Positions 18,500-26,826 of a stretch of 64,000 bases of DNA are shown here, one piece after another; position 1 is the stretch's first letter, and the number at the start of each line of letters is the position of its first letter. Under the pieces are notes generated by a model. It was not told the DNA's origin and did no database searches. It saw only the letters and a list, made by a program, of their open reading frames with translations. Source of the DNA: VAXT01 sp963698015 (GTDB lineage: Bacteria; Actinomycetota; Thermoleophilia; Gaiellales; Gaiellaceae); assembly GCA_963698015.1 (NCBI GenBank), contig OY969109.1, positions 2,852,001 through 2,916,000 on the forward strand, given 5' to 3'. The position numbers and the translations under genes are program-made.

Positions 18500-18507
18500 C
18501 GAGAGAG

Positions 18508-18726
18508 CTAGCCCTTGCGGGCGCCGCCGGCCTTCTCCAGCCGGCGCTGGAACCGCTCGACGCGGCCGCCCGTGTCGACGAGCTTCTGCTTCCCCGTGTA
18601 GAACGGGTGGCACTCGGAGCAGATCTCGACGTGCAGCTCGGACTTCGTCGAGCGCGTCTGGAACTCGTTGCCGCAGGAGCAGCGAACGGTCGCGAGGTCG
18701 TACTCAGGATGGATCCCGGCCTTCAT
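18508..18726 (-). CDS. rpmE: 50S ribosomal protein L31
   Basis: 72 residues starting MKAGIHPEYDLATVRC. Four zinc-ligand cysteines are present (C16, C18, C36, C39), so this is the zinc-containing C+ form. HPFYTGKQKLVDTGGRVERFQRRL is the conserved C-terminal half. The start lies inside the 3' end of the threonine dehydratase gene (23-nt overlap), an unusual placement for a ribosomal protein gene. Confidence 0.96.
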   Translation of the reverse strand: MKAGIHPEYDLATVRCSCGNEFQTRSTKSELHVEICSECHPFYTGKQKLVDTGGRVERFQRRLEKAGGARKG

Positions 18727-19675
18727 TTGAAGCCAGGATAGCAGAGGCCATTTCGGCAGAGACGTTGCCTCCGGAGACAACCACGGCCACGGAGTCGTGC
18801 GGTTCGACGGCGACTTTTCCGGCCAGGAGAGCGGCAACGCCGACCGCCGCGGCGGGCTCGCAGGCGAGCTTGGCGCGCCCGTACAGGAAGCGCATCCCGG
18901 CGGCGATCTCGTCCTCGGTGACGATGACGCTCTCGACGTCATGCTCCTTGCAGATCCGGATCGGATTCTCGCCGGCGAACGGCGCGCTGAGTCCGTCCGC
19001 GATCGACTTCGGCTCGACGCGCACCGACTCGCCGGCCTCGAGCCCGCGGCGCAGTGCGTCCGAGAGCTCGGGCTCGATCCCGACGATGCGGCGGCCCGCG
19101 GCCCCCAGGGCGACGCCCGCGACCAGTCCTCCGCCGCCGACCGGGACGAGGATCACGGTCGTCTCGGGGACGTCCTCGAGGATCTCGATCCCGACCGTGC
19201 CCTGGCCGGCGATCGTCATCGGGTCGTCGAAGGGATGGACGAGCGGGCGGCCCGTCTCTTCCATCAACTCGTGCAGGCGATCGAACGCCTGGGCCGGGCC
19301 GTCCGCCTCGAGGTCGACGGACGCTCCGTAGGCCCGGGTGGCCTCGATCTTCTGCGGGCTCGCCCCTTCCCACATGACGAGGAGTGCGTCGAGTCCCTCG
19401 AGCGCGGCGCAGTAGGCCAGCGCCTGGGCATGGTTGCCGGCCGAGATCCCGATCACCCCGCGGCGCTTCTCGCGATCGGAGAGCGACGCCAGCTTGTTGA
19501 GGACGCCGCGCGGCTTGAACGAGCCCGTTCGCTGGAAGAGCTCGGCCTTGAGGTTGACGGGGGCGCCGACGCGCTGCGAGAGAGTCGCGGACGAGAACGT
19601 CGGCGTGCGGTGCAGCCGCCCCGCGATCACGGTTCGCGCCGCGACGACGTCGTCCAGCGAGAGCTCAGCCGCCAA
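18704..19675 (-). CDS. PLP-dependent threonine/serine dehydratase
   Basis: 323 residues from a TTG at 19675, which overlaps the MFS stop. It deaminates threonine or serine to the 2-oxoacid. The PLP lysine is in ELFQRTGSFKPRGVLNKL; the phosphate-binding glycine loop is VPVGGGGLVAGVALG; SAGNHAQALAY is the usual asparagine motif. It lacks a C-terminal ACT domain, so it resembles catabolic TdcB or serine racemase rather than allosteric IlvA. An upstream ATG would add only low-complexity sequence. Confidence 0.88.
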   Translation of the reverse strand: MAAELSLDDVVAARTVIAGRLHRTPTFSSATLSQRVGAPVNLKAELFQRTGSFKPRGVLNKLASLSDREKRRGVIGISAGNHAQALAYCAALEGLDALLVMWEGASPQKIEATRAYGASVDLEADGPAQAFDRLHELMEETGRPLVHPFDDPMTIAGQGTVGIEILEDVPETTVILVPVGGGGLVAGVALGAAGRRIVGIEPELSDALRRGLEAGESVRVEPKSIADGLSAPFAGENPIRICKEHDVESVIVTEDEIAAGMRFLYGRAKLACEPAAAVGVAALLAGKVAVEPHDSVAVVVSGGNVSAEMASAILASNEGRDPS

Positions 19676-20954
19676 GGAACGCCTCGGCAGGCTCGCCGGG
19701 GAGTCGAGCCAGAGCTTCTTCCGGTTCTTCGCGCGCGTCCAGCCGGCGCAAGTTGCGCACGCTCGGCACGAGCAGGACGGCGAGCGTCGAGAGCACAGCC
19801 CACGCAACCGAGATCCAAAGGGTCGCGGAGATCCCGATCAGGTCCGAGACCGGGCCGGCTGCGATGAGGCCGAGCGGAAGGAACAGGAAGGAGCCCATCC
19901 AGTCCCACGCGCTGACGCGCGAGAGCGCCTCTTCGGGGACGTGCTGTTGCAGCGTCGTCATCCAGACCGCGCTGAAGACGCCCATGCCGACTCCGCCGAG
20001 CGCCTGAGCGGTCGCGATCAACGGCGCCGGCGCCCCCAGGGCGAGCAATGCGATGGCCGGAGCGATCAGGAGCACCAGCAGCGTGCACGTGAGCATCGGG
20101 CGGACGGGCTTCCAGCGCAGGGCGATCAACCCGCCGGCGACGGTGCCCGCACCCCAGCCAGCGGCGATCAGCCCCCACGCTGCCGCACCGCCGAGCGACT
20201 CCTTCGCCACGACCGGCCCGAGGGTCATCCACGGGGCGACCACGATCCCGAGGTACGTCGCGGCCCAGGCGACGATCACCCAGAGCCACGTGTGGGAGAT
20301 CAGCTCGTGCCAGCCGCCCTTGAGGTCGGCGAAGAAGCTGCGCCGCTCACCTTCCCGGCGGCTGCGGGACAGGCGGAGGAACGCGAGCGAGGTCGCGCTG
20401 ACGGCGAAGGTCGCCGAGTCGACGACGAAGACGCTGCCCGGGTTCGTCGTCGCGGCGACGACGCCGGCCACGGCCGGCCCGACGACGTAAGCGAGGCTTT
20501 TCGAGAGACCGAGCAGTGCGTTTGCCTGCTGGAGCCGCTGAGGGCTGATCGTCGCCGGGACGAGCCCGGTCGCGGCCGGCTGGAAGAACGCCTGGGCGGT
20601 TCCGTAGATCGCGACGAGGACGACGAGCTCCCACAGGTGGGCCCGGCCCGAGAGCAGCAGGATCGCCAGCGTCGCCTGGACGATGCAGCGAATGAGGTCG
20701 GAGACGAGCATGACCATCTGCCGAGGCAGGCGATCCGCCCACACCCCTCCGGCCAGCACGAAGACGACGAGCGGCAGCGTCTGGGCCGCGAGCACGATCC
20801 CGAGGTCGGTCGCGGAGCCGTTCAGCGTTTGGATGACCGCGAACGCGAGCGCAACCGGGACGAGGCCGTCGCCGAGCGTCGACGTCGCCTGCCCGAGCCA
20901 GAGGAGCCGGAATCGCCGCTCCCGGAGAGCTCCGAACATCTCGCTCGCTTGCAC
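19665..20954 (-). CDS. MFS exporter (EntS/MFS_3-like)
   Basis: 429 residues with twelve predicted helices. The N-terminus RFRLLWLGQATSTLGDGLVPVALAFAV and the loop GGVWADRLPRQMVMLVSDLIRC are typical of the MFS_3 family, which includes the enterobactin exporter EntS and several drug or macrolide efflux pumps. The last residues overlap the TTG start of the dehydratase. The 174-bp upstream gap holds an inverted palindrome pair. Substrate unknown. Confidence 0.88.
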   Translation of the reverse strand: MQASEMFGALRERRFRLLWLGQATSTLGDGLVPVALAFAVIQTLNGSATDLGIVLAAQTLPLVVFVLAGGVWADRLPRQMVMLVSDLIRCIVQATLAILLLSGRAHLWELVVLVAIYGTAQAFFQPAATGLVPATISPQRLQQANALLGLSKSLAYVVGPAVAGVVAATTNPGSVFVVDSATFAVSATSLAFLRLSRSRREGERRSFFADLKGGWHELISHTWLWVIVAWAATYLGIVVAPWMTLGPVVAKESLGGAAAWGLIAAGWGAGTVAGGLIALRWKPVRPMLTCTLLVLLIAPAIALLALGAPAPLIATAQALGGVGMGVFSAVWMTTLQQHVPEEALSRVSAWDWMGSFLFLPLGLIAAGPVSDLIGISATLWISVAWAVLSTLAVLLVPSVRNLRRLDAREEPEEALARLPGEPAEAFLGG

Positions 20955-21009
20955 GTCTTGACTCTACGCGTCGCCTCCGGCGCCAGGCCAGATCCTCCCC
21001 AGCCCGAAC

Positions 21010-21125
21010 GGGGTCAGACCCCGGTCCAAAAGCGTCACGACTTCGTGACCAAAGGGCGATGTCGTATCCCCAGCCCGCGTAACCGCCTCGCCGGCCAGCC
21101 TGCTTGGTTCGTGGGGTCTGACCCC
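21010..21125. repeat. REPIN-like inverted pair of GGGGTC palindromes
   Basis: The 13-mer GGGGTCAGACCCC (21010-21022) and its reverse complement (21113-21125) bracket about 90 bp, which include a GTCACGACTTCGTGAC hairpin. Each 13-mer is itself a 6-bp palindrome with one central base. The pair sits 3 nt past the stop of the ETF-quinone oxidoreductase gene and upstream of the MFS gene. This arrangement fits a REP doublet. Confidence 0.75.
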
Positions 21126-21128
21126 GTC

Positions 21129-22814
21129 CTACGTGATGGTGTACTCGGGCCCGGAGCCGCCTTCGGGCGGGGTCAGCCGGCCGCCCTTCGCGGTGATCGC
21201 CCCGCACTGGACGCAGTTCGACGGCGTGATCTCGACGTGCCCGTCGCGTGCCTCGTACACCTGTGCCGGGCACATCTGCTCCCACATGACCGCGATCTCG
21301 TCGGGGACCGCGGTCCGCACGCGCAGATGGTTCGGCGCGTCGTCTCGCGTGCGGTTGCCCGAGAGATAGACGCTCGAGAGCTTGTCGAACGTGAGCCTGC
21401 CGTCGGGGGCCGGGTAGCGCCGGCCGCGGTCCGTGCGGACGGCCGGAGCGAGGGCATCCGGCTCGGTGGGACGGTCTCCCGGAGGGAGCCTTCCCTTGCT
21501 GGCGGTCATCGCGCCGGCGAGCGCGCCGCCCATGTAGAAGCCGCGGCCGAACGCCTGGCGCATGTTGCGGACTTCCTTGAGATCGCTCCAGATGAAGCTC
21601 TCGCGAACCGCCTCGTCGTAGACGCCGAGCGCTCCGGGCGTCCACGGCGTCCGTCCCGGCCGCAGCGCGTCGACCGCCGCCTCGGCCGCCAGGTGGCCCG
21701 ACTCGACGGCGTAGTGGATCCCCTTCAGCGCCGGCACGTTGACCATCCCTGCGCCGTCGCCGCACATGAGGAGCCCAGGTGCGTGCAGCCGCTTCGGCAG
21801 GGCGACGAAGCCACCTTCCGGGATCGTCTTCGCACCCCAGCCGATGCGCTCGCCGCCCGCGAGCATCTTGCGCACGAACGGGTTCGTCTTCAGCTGCTGG
21901 AGCAGGTCGTGGACGGACAGGTCGGCGTCGCGGTAGTCGAGCCCGACGACCATCCCGATCGTGAGCATGTCCTCGCCCATCGGGTAGACGAACGAGCCGC
22001 CGAACTCGTGGTACTTCGCCTGCGGGCGCAGCGGCCAGCCGAGCGTGTGCACGACCCGGCGCAACGGCTTCGCAACCTTCCAGACCTCCTTCACGCCGAG
22101 CGCCCAGACCTGCGGGCTCTCGCCCTCGAGCCCGAACGTGTCGATCGCGACTCCCGTCAGGTGGCCCTGCGTCCCCTCGCAGAGGATCGTGACCCGCGCG
22201 AGGATGTCCGAGCCCGGCTCGAAGTTCGAGAGCCGCTCGCCGAAGCGGCCGCGGCCCTTGTCGCCGGTGCGGACGCCGACGACGCGCCCGTCCTTGACGA
22301 GGAGCTTCTCCGCGACAGTCTCAGGAAGGATCGTCGCGCCCGCCTCCTCCGCCTGCTCCGCGAGCCAGCGGCTCAGTTGCGACAGCGAGGCGACGTAGTT
22401 CCCGTGGTTTTTCATCGTCGGCGGCGTCGGGATCCGCATCGAGCTGTTATGCCGCAGGAAGTACACGCCCTCGGCCTCGACCGCGCCGTAGAACGGCATG
22501 TCCTCGACGGTCTTCTCACCACGGAAGAGCCTCCTCAGGCCGCGCGGGTTGACGACCGCACCGGAGAGCGAGTGCGAGCCCGGCTGCTTGCCCTTCTCGA
22601 GCACGGCCACCGGAACCTCGCCCAGCCGCTCCGCGAGCTCTGGCGTCTCTTCGATCAGCTGGCCGAGCCGGATCGCGCAGGCGAGCCCCGCGGGGCCTGC
22701 GCCGACGATCAGGATCCCGACCTCGATCCGCTCGTCGGGCGGATCCGTGGGCTCGTCGACGAACTCGCGCGCGTCGAACTGCGGCGGGTACTCGGCGGGC
22801 CGCGGCCGAGCCAT
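21129..22814 (-). CDS. Electron-transfer flavoprotein:quinone oxidoreductase
   Basis: 561 residues. It passes electrons from ETF to membrane quinone. FAD-binding GILIVGAGPAGLACAIRLGQL near residue 33; quinone/FAD region LLMCGDGAGMVNVPALKGIHYAVESGHLAAE; substrate-side motif GRGFYMGGALAGAM. The C-terminal Fe-S domain keeps C515 (MCPAQVYEA), C534 and C537 (NCVQCG), but the last ligand of the usual CxxCxxC is Ile540. Its ATG overlaps the etfA stop, giving an etfB-etfA-ETFQO operon that serves the nearby acyl-CoA dehydrogenase. Confidence 0.92.
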   Translation of the reverse strand: MARPRPAEYPPQFDAREFVDEPTDPPDERIEVGILIVGAGPAGLACAIRLGQLIEETPELAERLGEVPVAVLEKGKQPGSHSLSGAVVNPRGLRRLFRGEKTVEDMPFYGAVEAEGVYFLRHNSSMRIPTPPTMKNHGNYVASLSQLSRWLAEQAEEAGATILPETVAEKLLVKDGRVVGVRTGDKGRGRFGERLSNFEPGSDILARVTILCEGTQGHLTGVAIDTFGLEGESPQVWALGVKEVWKVAKPLRRVVHTLGWPLRPQAKYHEFGGSFVYPMGEDMLTIGMVVGLDYRDADLSVHDLLQQLKTNPFVRKMLAGGERIGWGAKTIPEGGFVALPKRLHAPGLLMCGDGAGMVNVPALKGIHYAVESGHLAAEAAVDALRPGRTPWTPGALGVYDEAVRESFIWSDLKEVRNMRQAFGRGFYMGGALAGAMTASKGRLPPGDRPTEPDALAPAVRTDRGRRYPAPDGRLTFDKLSSVYLSGNRTRDDAPNHLRVRTAVPDEIAVMWEQMCPAQVYEARDGHVEITPSNCVQCGAITAKGGRLTPPEGGSGPEYTIT

Positions 22815-23773
22815 CAGTCCGTTCGCTGCTTCACGAGCTCGGTCAGCTTCGGGACGATCTCGTGCACATCGCCGACCACGCCGAGGTCGCAGAACTCGAA
22901 GATCGGGGCGTTCGGGTCCTTGTTGATCGCGACGACGGTGCCCGAGCCCTGCATGCCGACCTTGTGCTGGATCGCGCCCGAGATCCCGCAGGCGACGTAC
23001 AGCTTCGGCGAGACCGTCTTGCCGGTCTGGCCGACCTGGGTCGAGTACGGGTACCAGCCGGCGTCGACCACGGCTCGGGTCGCGGCCACGGCGCCGCCGA
23101 GCGCCTTCGCCAGCTCCTCGACGAGCGCGAAGCTCTCCGGGCTGCCCAGGCCCCGGCCGCCGGCCACGATCACGTCCGCGTCCTCGATCGACGGGCCTTC
23201 CGACTCCTCGTGCGCCTGCTCGATCATCGTCGCCTGGGTCGAGAAGTCCTCGAACGACGGCGTGAAGGCCTCGAGCTCGGCCTCGCCGCCGCTCTCCACA
23301 GGGTCGAACGCTCCCGGACGGAAGAGCGCCAGCTTCACGTCGCTCGTCCAGCCCACGTCCGCGTACACGCTGTCCTCGAGCGCGGGCCGCGTTCCGACGA
23401 GCGAGCCGCCCTGCGACGTGAGGTCGACGAGATCCCAGTTCAGGCCCGCGTCGAGCCGCGCCGCGAGGCCTGCGGCCGTGTCCGAGGCCAGCACCGAGGC
23501 CGCGAAGAGCACGGTGTCGATGCCCTGGTCGCGGACGAGCTGCGCGAGCGCGTCGACCCGCGGCTGTGGAAGCGGCGCCTCGAGCTCCGGCGCATCGGCG
23601 ACGTAGACCTTCTTCGCTCCGAACCGGCCGGCGCCAGCGGCGAGCTCCTGCACGCCGGAGCCGAGCACGATGCCCACGACGTCGTCTCCGAGCGAGGCCG
23701 CCTTGCCGAGCACCCCGAGCGAGCCCTTCTGGAGCTCCCCGTCGTGGTGCTCAAGGAATACGGCGAGGGTCAC
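22814..23773 (-). CDS. etfA: Electron transfer flavoprotein alpha subunit
   Basis: 319 residues. With EtfB it carries electrons from acyl-CoA dehydrogenases. The FAD-binding C-terminal domain shows VIVAGGRGLGSPESFALVEELAKALGGAVAATRAVVDAGWYPYSTQVGQTGKTVSPKLYVACGISGAIQHKVGMQGSGTVVAINKDPNAPIFEFCDLG in pieces typical of EtfA. The start overlaps the etfB stop by 4 nt. Confidence 0.97.
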   Translation of the reverse strand: MTLAVFLEHHDGELQKGSLGVLGKAASLGDDVVGIVLGSGVQELAAGAGRFGAKKVYVADAPELEAPLPQPRVDALAQLVRDQGIDTVLFAASVLASDTAAGLAARLDAGLNWDLVDLTSQGGSLVGTRPALEDSVYADVGWTSDVKLALFRPGAFDPVESGGEAELEAFTPSFEDFSTQATMIEQAHEESEGPSIEDADVIVAGGRGLGSPESFALVEELAKALGGAVAATRAVVDAGWYPYSTQVGQTGKTVSPKLYVACGISGAIQHKVGMQGSGTVVAINKDPNAPIFEFCDLGVVGDVHEIVPKLTELVKQRTD

Positions 23774-24549
23774 AGGAGCTTCCTCTCCGCCAGGAAGTCG
23801 GCGATCTGGCCGGCCGCGCTGCCGTCGTCTTCGATCTTGCGTGCGTCGCCCCTGGGAGGCGGATCGCCGAGCGCGACGACGCTCGTGCCGGAGCCCTGCT
23901 CGCCGAGCGCGCCCGCGTCGAGCCCGAGGTCGGAGCCGGACAGGGTCTCCTGCGGCTTCTTCTTCGCGCCCATGATCCCCTTCAGCGACGGGTAGCGCGG
24001 CTCGTTGATCGCGTCCGAGACGGCGACGATCGCCGGGAGCGGGGCCTCGATCACGTCGTAGCCGAACTCGGTCTGGCGCTTGCCGCGCACCTTGCCGCCC
24101 GCGACGGTCAGCTCCGCGACCTGGGAGATGACCGGGCGCCGAAGCCGGTCGGCGACCGCGGCCCAGAGGACGGCGCCGTCGGAGTCGCTCGACTGCTGCC
24201 CGAACAGCACGAGGTCCGCTCTCTCGCGCTCGAGCGCGGCCGCGAGGGCGCGCGACGTGGCGACGAGGTCCGAGCCCGTCGCGGCGTCGTCCGAGACGAG
24301 CACCGCCCGGTCGGCGCCCATCGCGAGCGCCTTGCGCAGCGAGTCGAGCGCTCCCGCGGGGCCCATCGAGACAAGGACGACCTCGCCTTCCCCGCCGGCT
24401 TCTTTCAGCTTCAGCGCCTCCTCGACCGCCTGCGTATCGAAATGGTTGAGCGCCCCTTCTCCGGACCGGTCAAGTCTCTTCGTCCCCGGGTCGATGCGCT
24501 TGGTGGCAGCCGAATCGGGGACTTCTTTGACACAAACGGCGAACTTCAT
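23770..24549 (-). CDS. etfB: Electron transfer flavoprotein beta subunit
   Basis: 259 residues beginning MKFAVCVKEVPDSAATKRID. The AMP-binding region (LVLFGQQSSDSDGAVLWAAVADRL) and the recognition-loop stretch IEAPLPAIVAVSDAINEPRYPSLKGIMGAKKKP are typical of EtfB. First gene of the etfB-etfA-ETFQO operon; the divergent M23 peptidase gene starts 91 nt away. Confidence 0.97.
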   Translation of the reverse strand: MKFAVCVKEVPDSAATKRIDPGTKRLDRSGEGALNHFDTQAVEEALKLKEAGGEGEVVLVSMGPAGALDSLRKALAMGADRAVLVSDDAATGSDLVATSRALAAALERERADLVLFGQQSSDSDGAVLWAAVADRLRRPVISQVAELTVAGGKVRGKRQTEFGYDVIEAPLPAIVAVSDAINEPRYPSLKGIMGAKKKPQETLSGSDLGLDAGALGEQGSGTSVVALGDPPPRGDARKIEDDGSAAGQIADFLAERKLL

Positions 24550-24639
24550 TTCGAGCAGGGACTCTAACCACGGGCGAGAAGGCTGTAGCCCGCGGGAACA
24601 CCTGCTAGGCTCCGGCGCTTCGAGCGCGACCGGCCCCTC

Positions 24640-25569
24640 ATGGTGAGCATCCGGACGACAGCCCGACTACTCCTGCTCCTGGCCCTCTTCGGCGTCGCCG
24701 CAGGGTCGGCTGCCGCGATCCCGGTCGATCCCGGGCTGCACCCGCCGGTCCCGAAGCCGAAGCCCCCGAAGCCGAAGCACAAGCGCCAGATCGTGTTCCC
24801 CGTCCTGGGCACAGTCGAGTTCAGCGACGACTACGGCGCTCCGCGGCCGCAGGGACCACACCAGGGGATCGACATCCTCGCGCCCAGGCACGCGCTCGCA
24901 CTGGCCGCCGAGGCCGGACGCGTCCGCTTCTTCACCGGCTCGGGGAGGGCGGGCTGCATGCTCTATCTCGACGGCAAGAGCGGCACGACGTACTACTACA
25001 TCCACCTGAACAACGACCTCACGAACGGGAACGACAACCGCGGCGGCTGCAAGCTGGGCGTCACGTTCCCGAAAGGCCTGAAGAGCGGCGCACGCGTCAA
25101 GGCCGGGCAGCCGATCGGCTACGTCGGCGATTCGGGGGACGCGAACGGGATCCATCCGCACCTGCATTTCGAGGTGCACCCGCACGGCGGCCGCTCGACG
25201 GACCCGTACCAGCGCCTCCTGGCCGCGCGGCGGATGCTCTTCTACGTGCCGACGGGCGCGACGTTCACCCTGGCGCTGAGCGCGACCGTCATCTCGACCG
25301 GCGACGAGTCGCTGCGGGTGCGCGTGAACACGCTCCGCTCGTCGCCCGGCAACATGATCCTCCGCCGGCTCGACCGCCCACTGGTCCTGACCGTTCCCGC
25401 CTACGCGAGCATCGAGCGCGGCGAGGCCGGCGACGCCGTCCAGCTCGCGGACGCGAAGCGGGGCGAGCGCATCGCCGTGTGGACCGAAGCGGCGACGGTG
25501 ACTGCCGCCGCTTCCGAAGGCAAGGCCGGCGCCATCAGCGCCGAACGGATCGTGCTGCCTGGGGCTTAG
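24640..25569 (+). CDS. Secreted M23-family peptidase
   Basis: 309 residues with a signal peptide (LLLLLALFGVAAGSAAA) and a Pro/Lys linker (PVPKPKPPKPKHKRQ). The LytM domain keeps HQGIDILAP (zinc His and Asp), a YYYIHLNN segment and HPHLHFEVHP (HxH), so it is probably an active peptidoglycan endopeptidase. A roughly 110-residue beta-rich C-terminal region follows. A GTG three nt inside the ATG is an alternative start. Located extracytoplasmically. Confidence 0.88.
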   Translation: MVSIRTTARLLLLLALFGVAAGSAAAIPVDPGLHPPVPKPKPPKPKHKRQIVFPVLGTVEFSDDYGAPRPQGPHQGIDILAPRHALALAAEAGRVRFFTGSGRAGCMLYLDGKSGTTYYYIHLNNDLTNGNDNRGGCKLGVTFPKGLKSGARVKAGQPIGYVGDSGDANGIHPHLHFEVHPHGGRSTDPYQRLLAARRMLFYVPTGATFTLALSATVISTGDESLRVRVNTLRSSPGNMILRRLDRPLVLTVPAYASIERGEAGDAVQLADAKRGERIAVWTEAATVTAAASEGKAGAISAERIVLPGA

Positions 25570-25594
25570 CCGCTTCCATCCCCACGACACAAGC

Positions 25595-26305
25595 TCAACG
25601 ACCCGTGAAGTGCGGCTCGCGCTTCTCGACGAATGCGGTCATCCCCTCACGGGCGTCCTTGCTCGAGAAGAGCTGGCCGAACCCCTCGGCCTCGGCCTCG
25701 AGGCTCTCGCCGTAGTCGCCCTGGAGCGAATGGTTGATCGCGGCCTTCGCCTCCGCGAGCGCCAGCGGGCCCTTCGACGCGATCAGCCGCGCGATCTTGA
25801 GGGTCGTCTTCATCAGCTCGCCGGGCTCGAAGACGTCGTTGACCAGGCCGATCCGCCGCGCTTCCTTCGCGTCGACGACCCGCCCCGTGAGGATGAGGTC
25901 CTTGGCGACGCCGAGGCCGCAGACGCGCGCCAGCCGCTGCGTTCCGCCCCAGCCGGGGAAGATCCCGAGGTTGACTTCCGGCTGGCCGAGCTTCGCGGTC
26001 GTCGCCGCGTAGCGTAGGTCGCACGCGAGCGCGAGCTCGCAGCCGCCGCCGAGCGCGAACCCGTTGATCGCGGCGAGCGAGACCTTCGGCGCAATCTCGA
26101 GCAGCTGACCGACCTGGTGGCCGAGCGCTCCCCACTCCTTCGCCTGCTCGACCGTGAGGCCGCTCATGTACTTGATGTCCGCGCCGGCCGCGAAGGCCTT
26201 GTCGCCTGCACCGGTGAGGACGGTCACGCGCACCGCGTCGTCTTTCCGCAACTCGGTCAGACGGTCGCGCAGGAGGCCGAGTGTCTCCACGTCGAGCGCG
26301 TTCAT
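25595..26305 (-). CDS. Enoyl-CoA hydratase/isomerase
   Basis: Crotonase-fold enzyme. Oxyanion-hole motifs KAFAAGADIKYMSG and INGFALGGGCELALACD; catalytic glutamates in GQPEVNLGIFPGWGGTQRL. From the ATG at 26305 it has 236 residues, but it begins MNALDV, lacking the first strand. The upstream sequence in the same frame encodes the missing strand (VHREEAVAVVTIDRPEA) back to an ATA at 26368, with no ATG/GTG/TTG. Starting there would give 257 residues, the family norm, and an ATAG overlap with the preceding stop. Confidence 0.9.
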   Translation of the reverse strand: MNALDVETLGLLRDRLTELRKDDAVRVTVLTGAGDKAFAAGADIKYMSGLTVEQAKEWGALGHQVGQLLEIAPKVSLAAINGFALGGGCELALACDLRYAATTAKLGQPEVNLGIFPGWGGTQRLARVCGLGVAKDLILTGRVVDAKEARRIGLVNDVFEPGELMKTTLKIARLIASKGPLALAEAKAAINHSLQGDYGESLEAEAEGFGQLFSSKDAREGMTAFVEKREPHFTGR

Positions 26306-26364
26306 CGCCTCCGGCCGGTCGATGGTGACGACGGCGACCGCCTCCTCGCGATGGACCTGGACCC

Positions 26365-26763
26365 CTATGAGACGAGGACCTTCGCTTTCAGGAAATCGAC
26401 GATCTCGGAAGTCGGCGCACCGGGTGTGAAGATCTCCGCAACGCCCTGCCCCTTCAGCTCGGTTGCGTCCTCGTCGGGGATCGTGCCGCCGACGACGACG
26501 AGCACATCCTCGGCGCCGTTCTCCTTCAGCCCGTCGAGGATCTTCGGGACGAGCGTCATGTGCGCGCCGGACAAGATCGAGATCCCGACGGCGTCGGCGT
26601 CCTCCTGGATCGCGGTCTCGACGATCTGCTCCGGCGTCTGGTGCAGGCCGGTGTAGATCACTTCCATCCCGGCGTCACGAAGCGCGCGAGCGATAATCTT
26701 CGCGCCCCGGTCGTGCCCGTCGAGACCCGGTTTGGCGATGACAACACGTATTTTCCCGGCCAC
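26365..26763 (-). CDS. Methylmalonyl-CoA mutase small (B12-binding) subunit
   Basis: 132 residues, a stand-alone cobalamin-binding domain. Base-off/His-on motif KPGLDGHDRGAK (DxHxxG), then GISILSGAHMTLVP and VVVGGTIPDEDA. It pairs with the separate catalytic subunit at 29755-31485 to make a heteromeric mutase that converts methylmalonyl-CoA to succinyl-CoA. The two genes are 3 kb apart, interrupted by a divergent MBL gene and three paralogous membrane-protein genes. Confidence 0.93.
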   Translation of the reverse strand: MAGKIRVVIAKPGLDGHDRGAKIIARALRDAGMEVIYTGLHQTPEQIVETAIQEDADAVGISILSGAHMTLVPKILDGLKENGAEDVLVVVGGTIPDEDATELKGQGVAEIFTPGAPTSEIVDFLKAKVLVS

Positions 26764-26826
26764 ATTGGGGAGTGTAGTAGGGAAGATCCCGCCCGCTCAG
26801 AACGTCAGGTACAAGGAGAAACCGTC

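Noticed and set aside
19434..23606. A 1390-codon plus-strand open frame
   Set aside because: It lies opposite the MFS, ETF-QO and etfA genes; lack of stops reflects GC bias.
26365..26370. Readthrough of the B12-subunit TAG into enoyl-CoA hydratase
   Set aside because: Careful counting shows the two genes are in different frames, so simple readthrough cannot fuse them.
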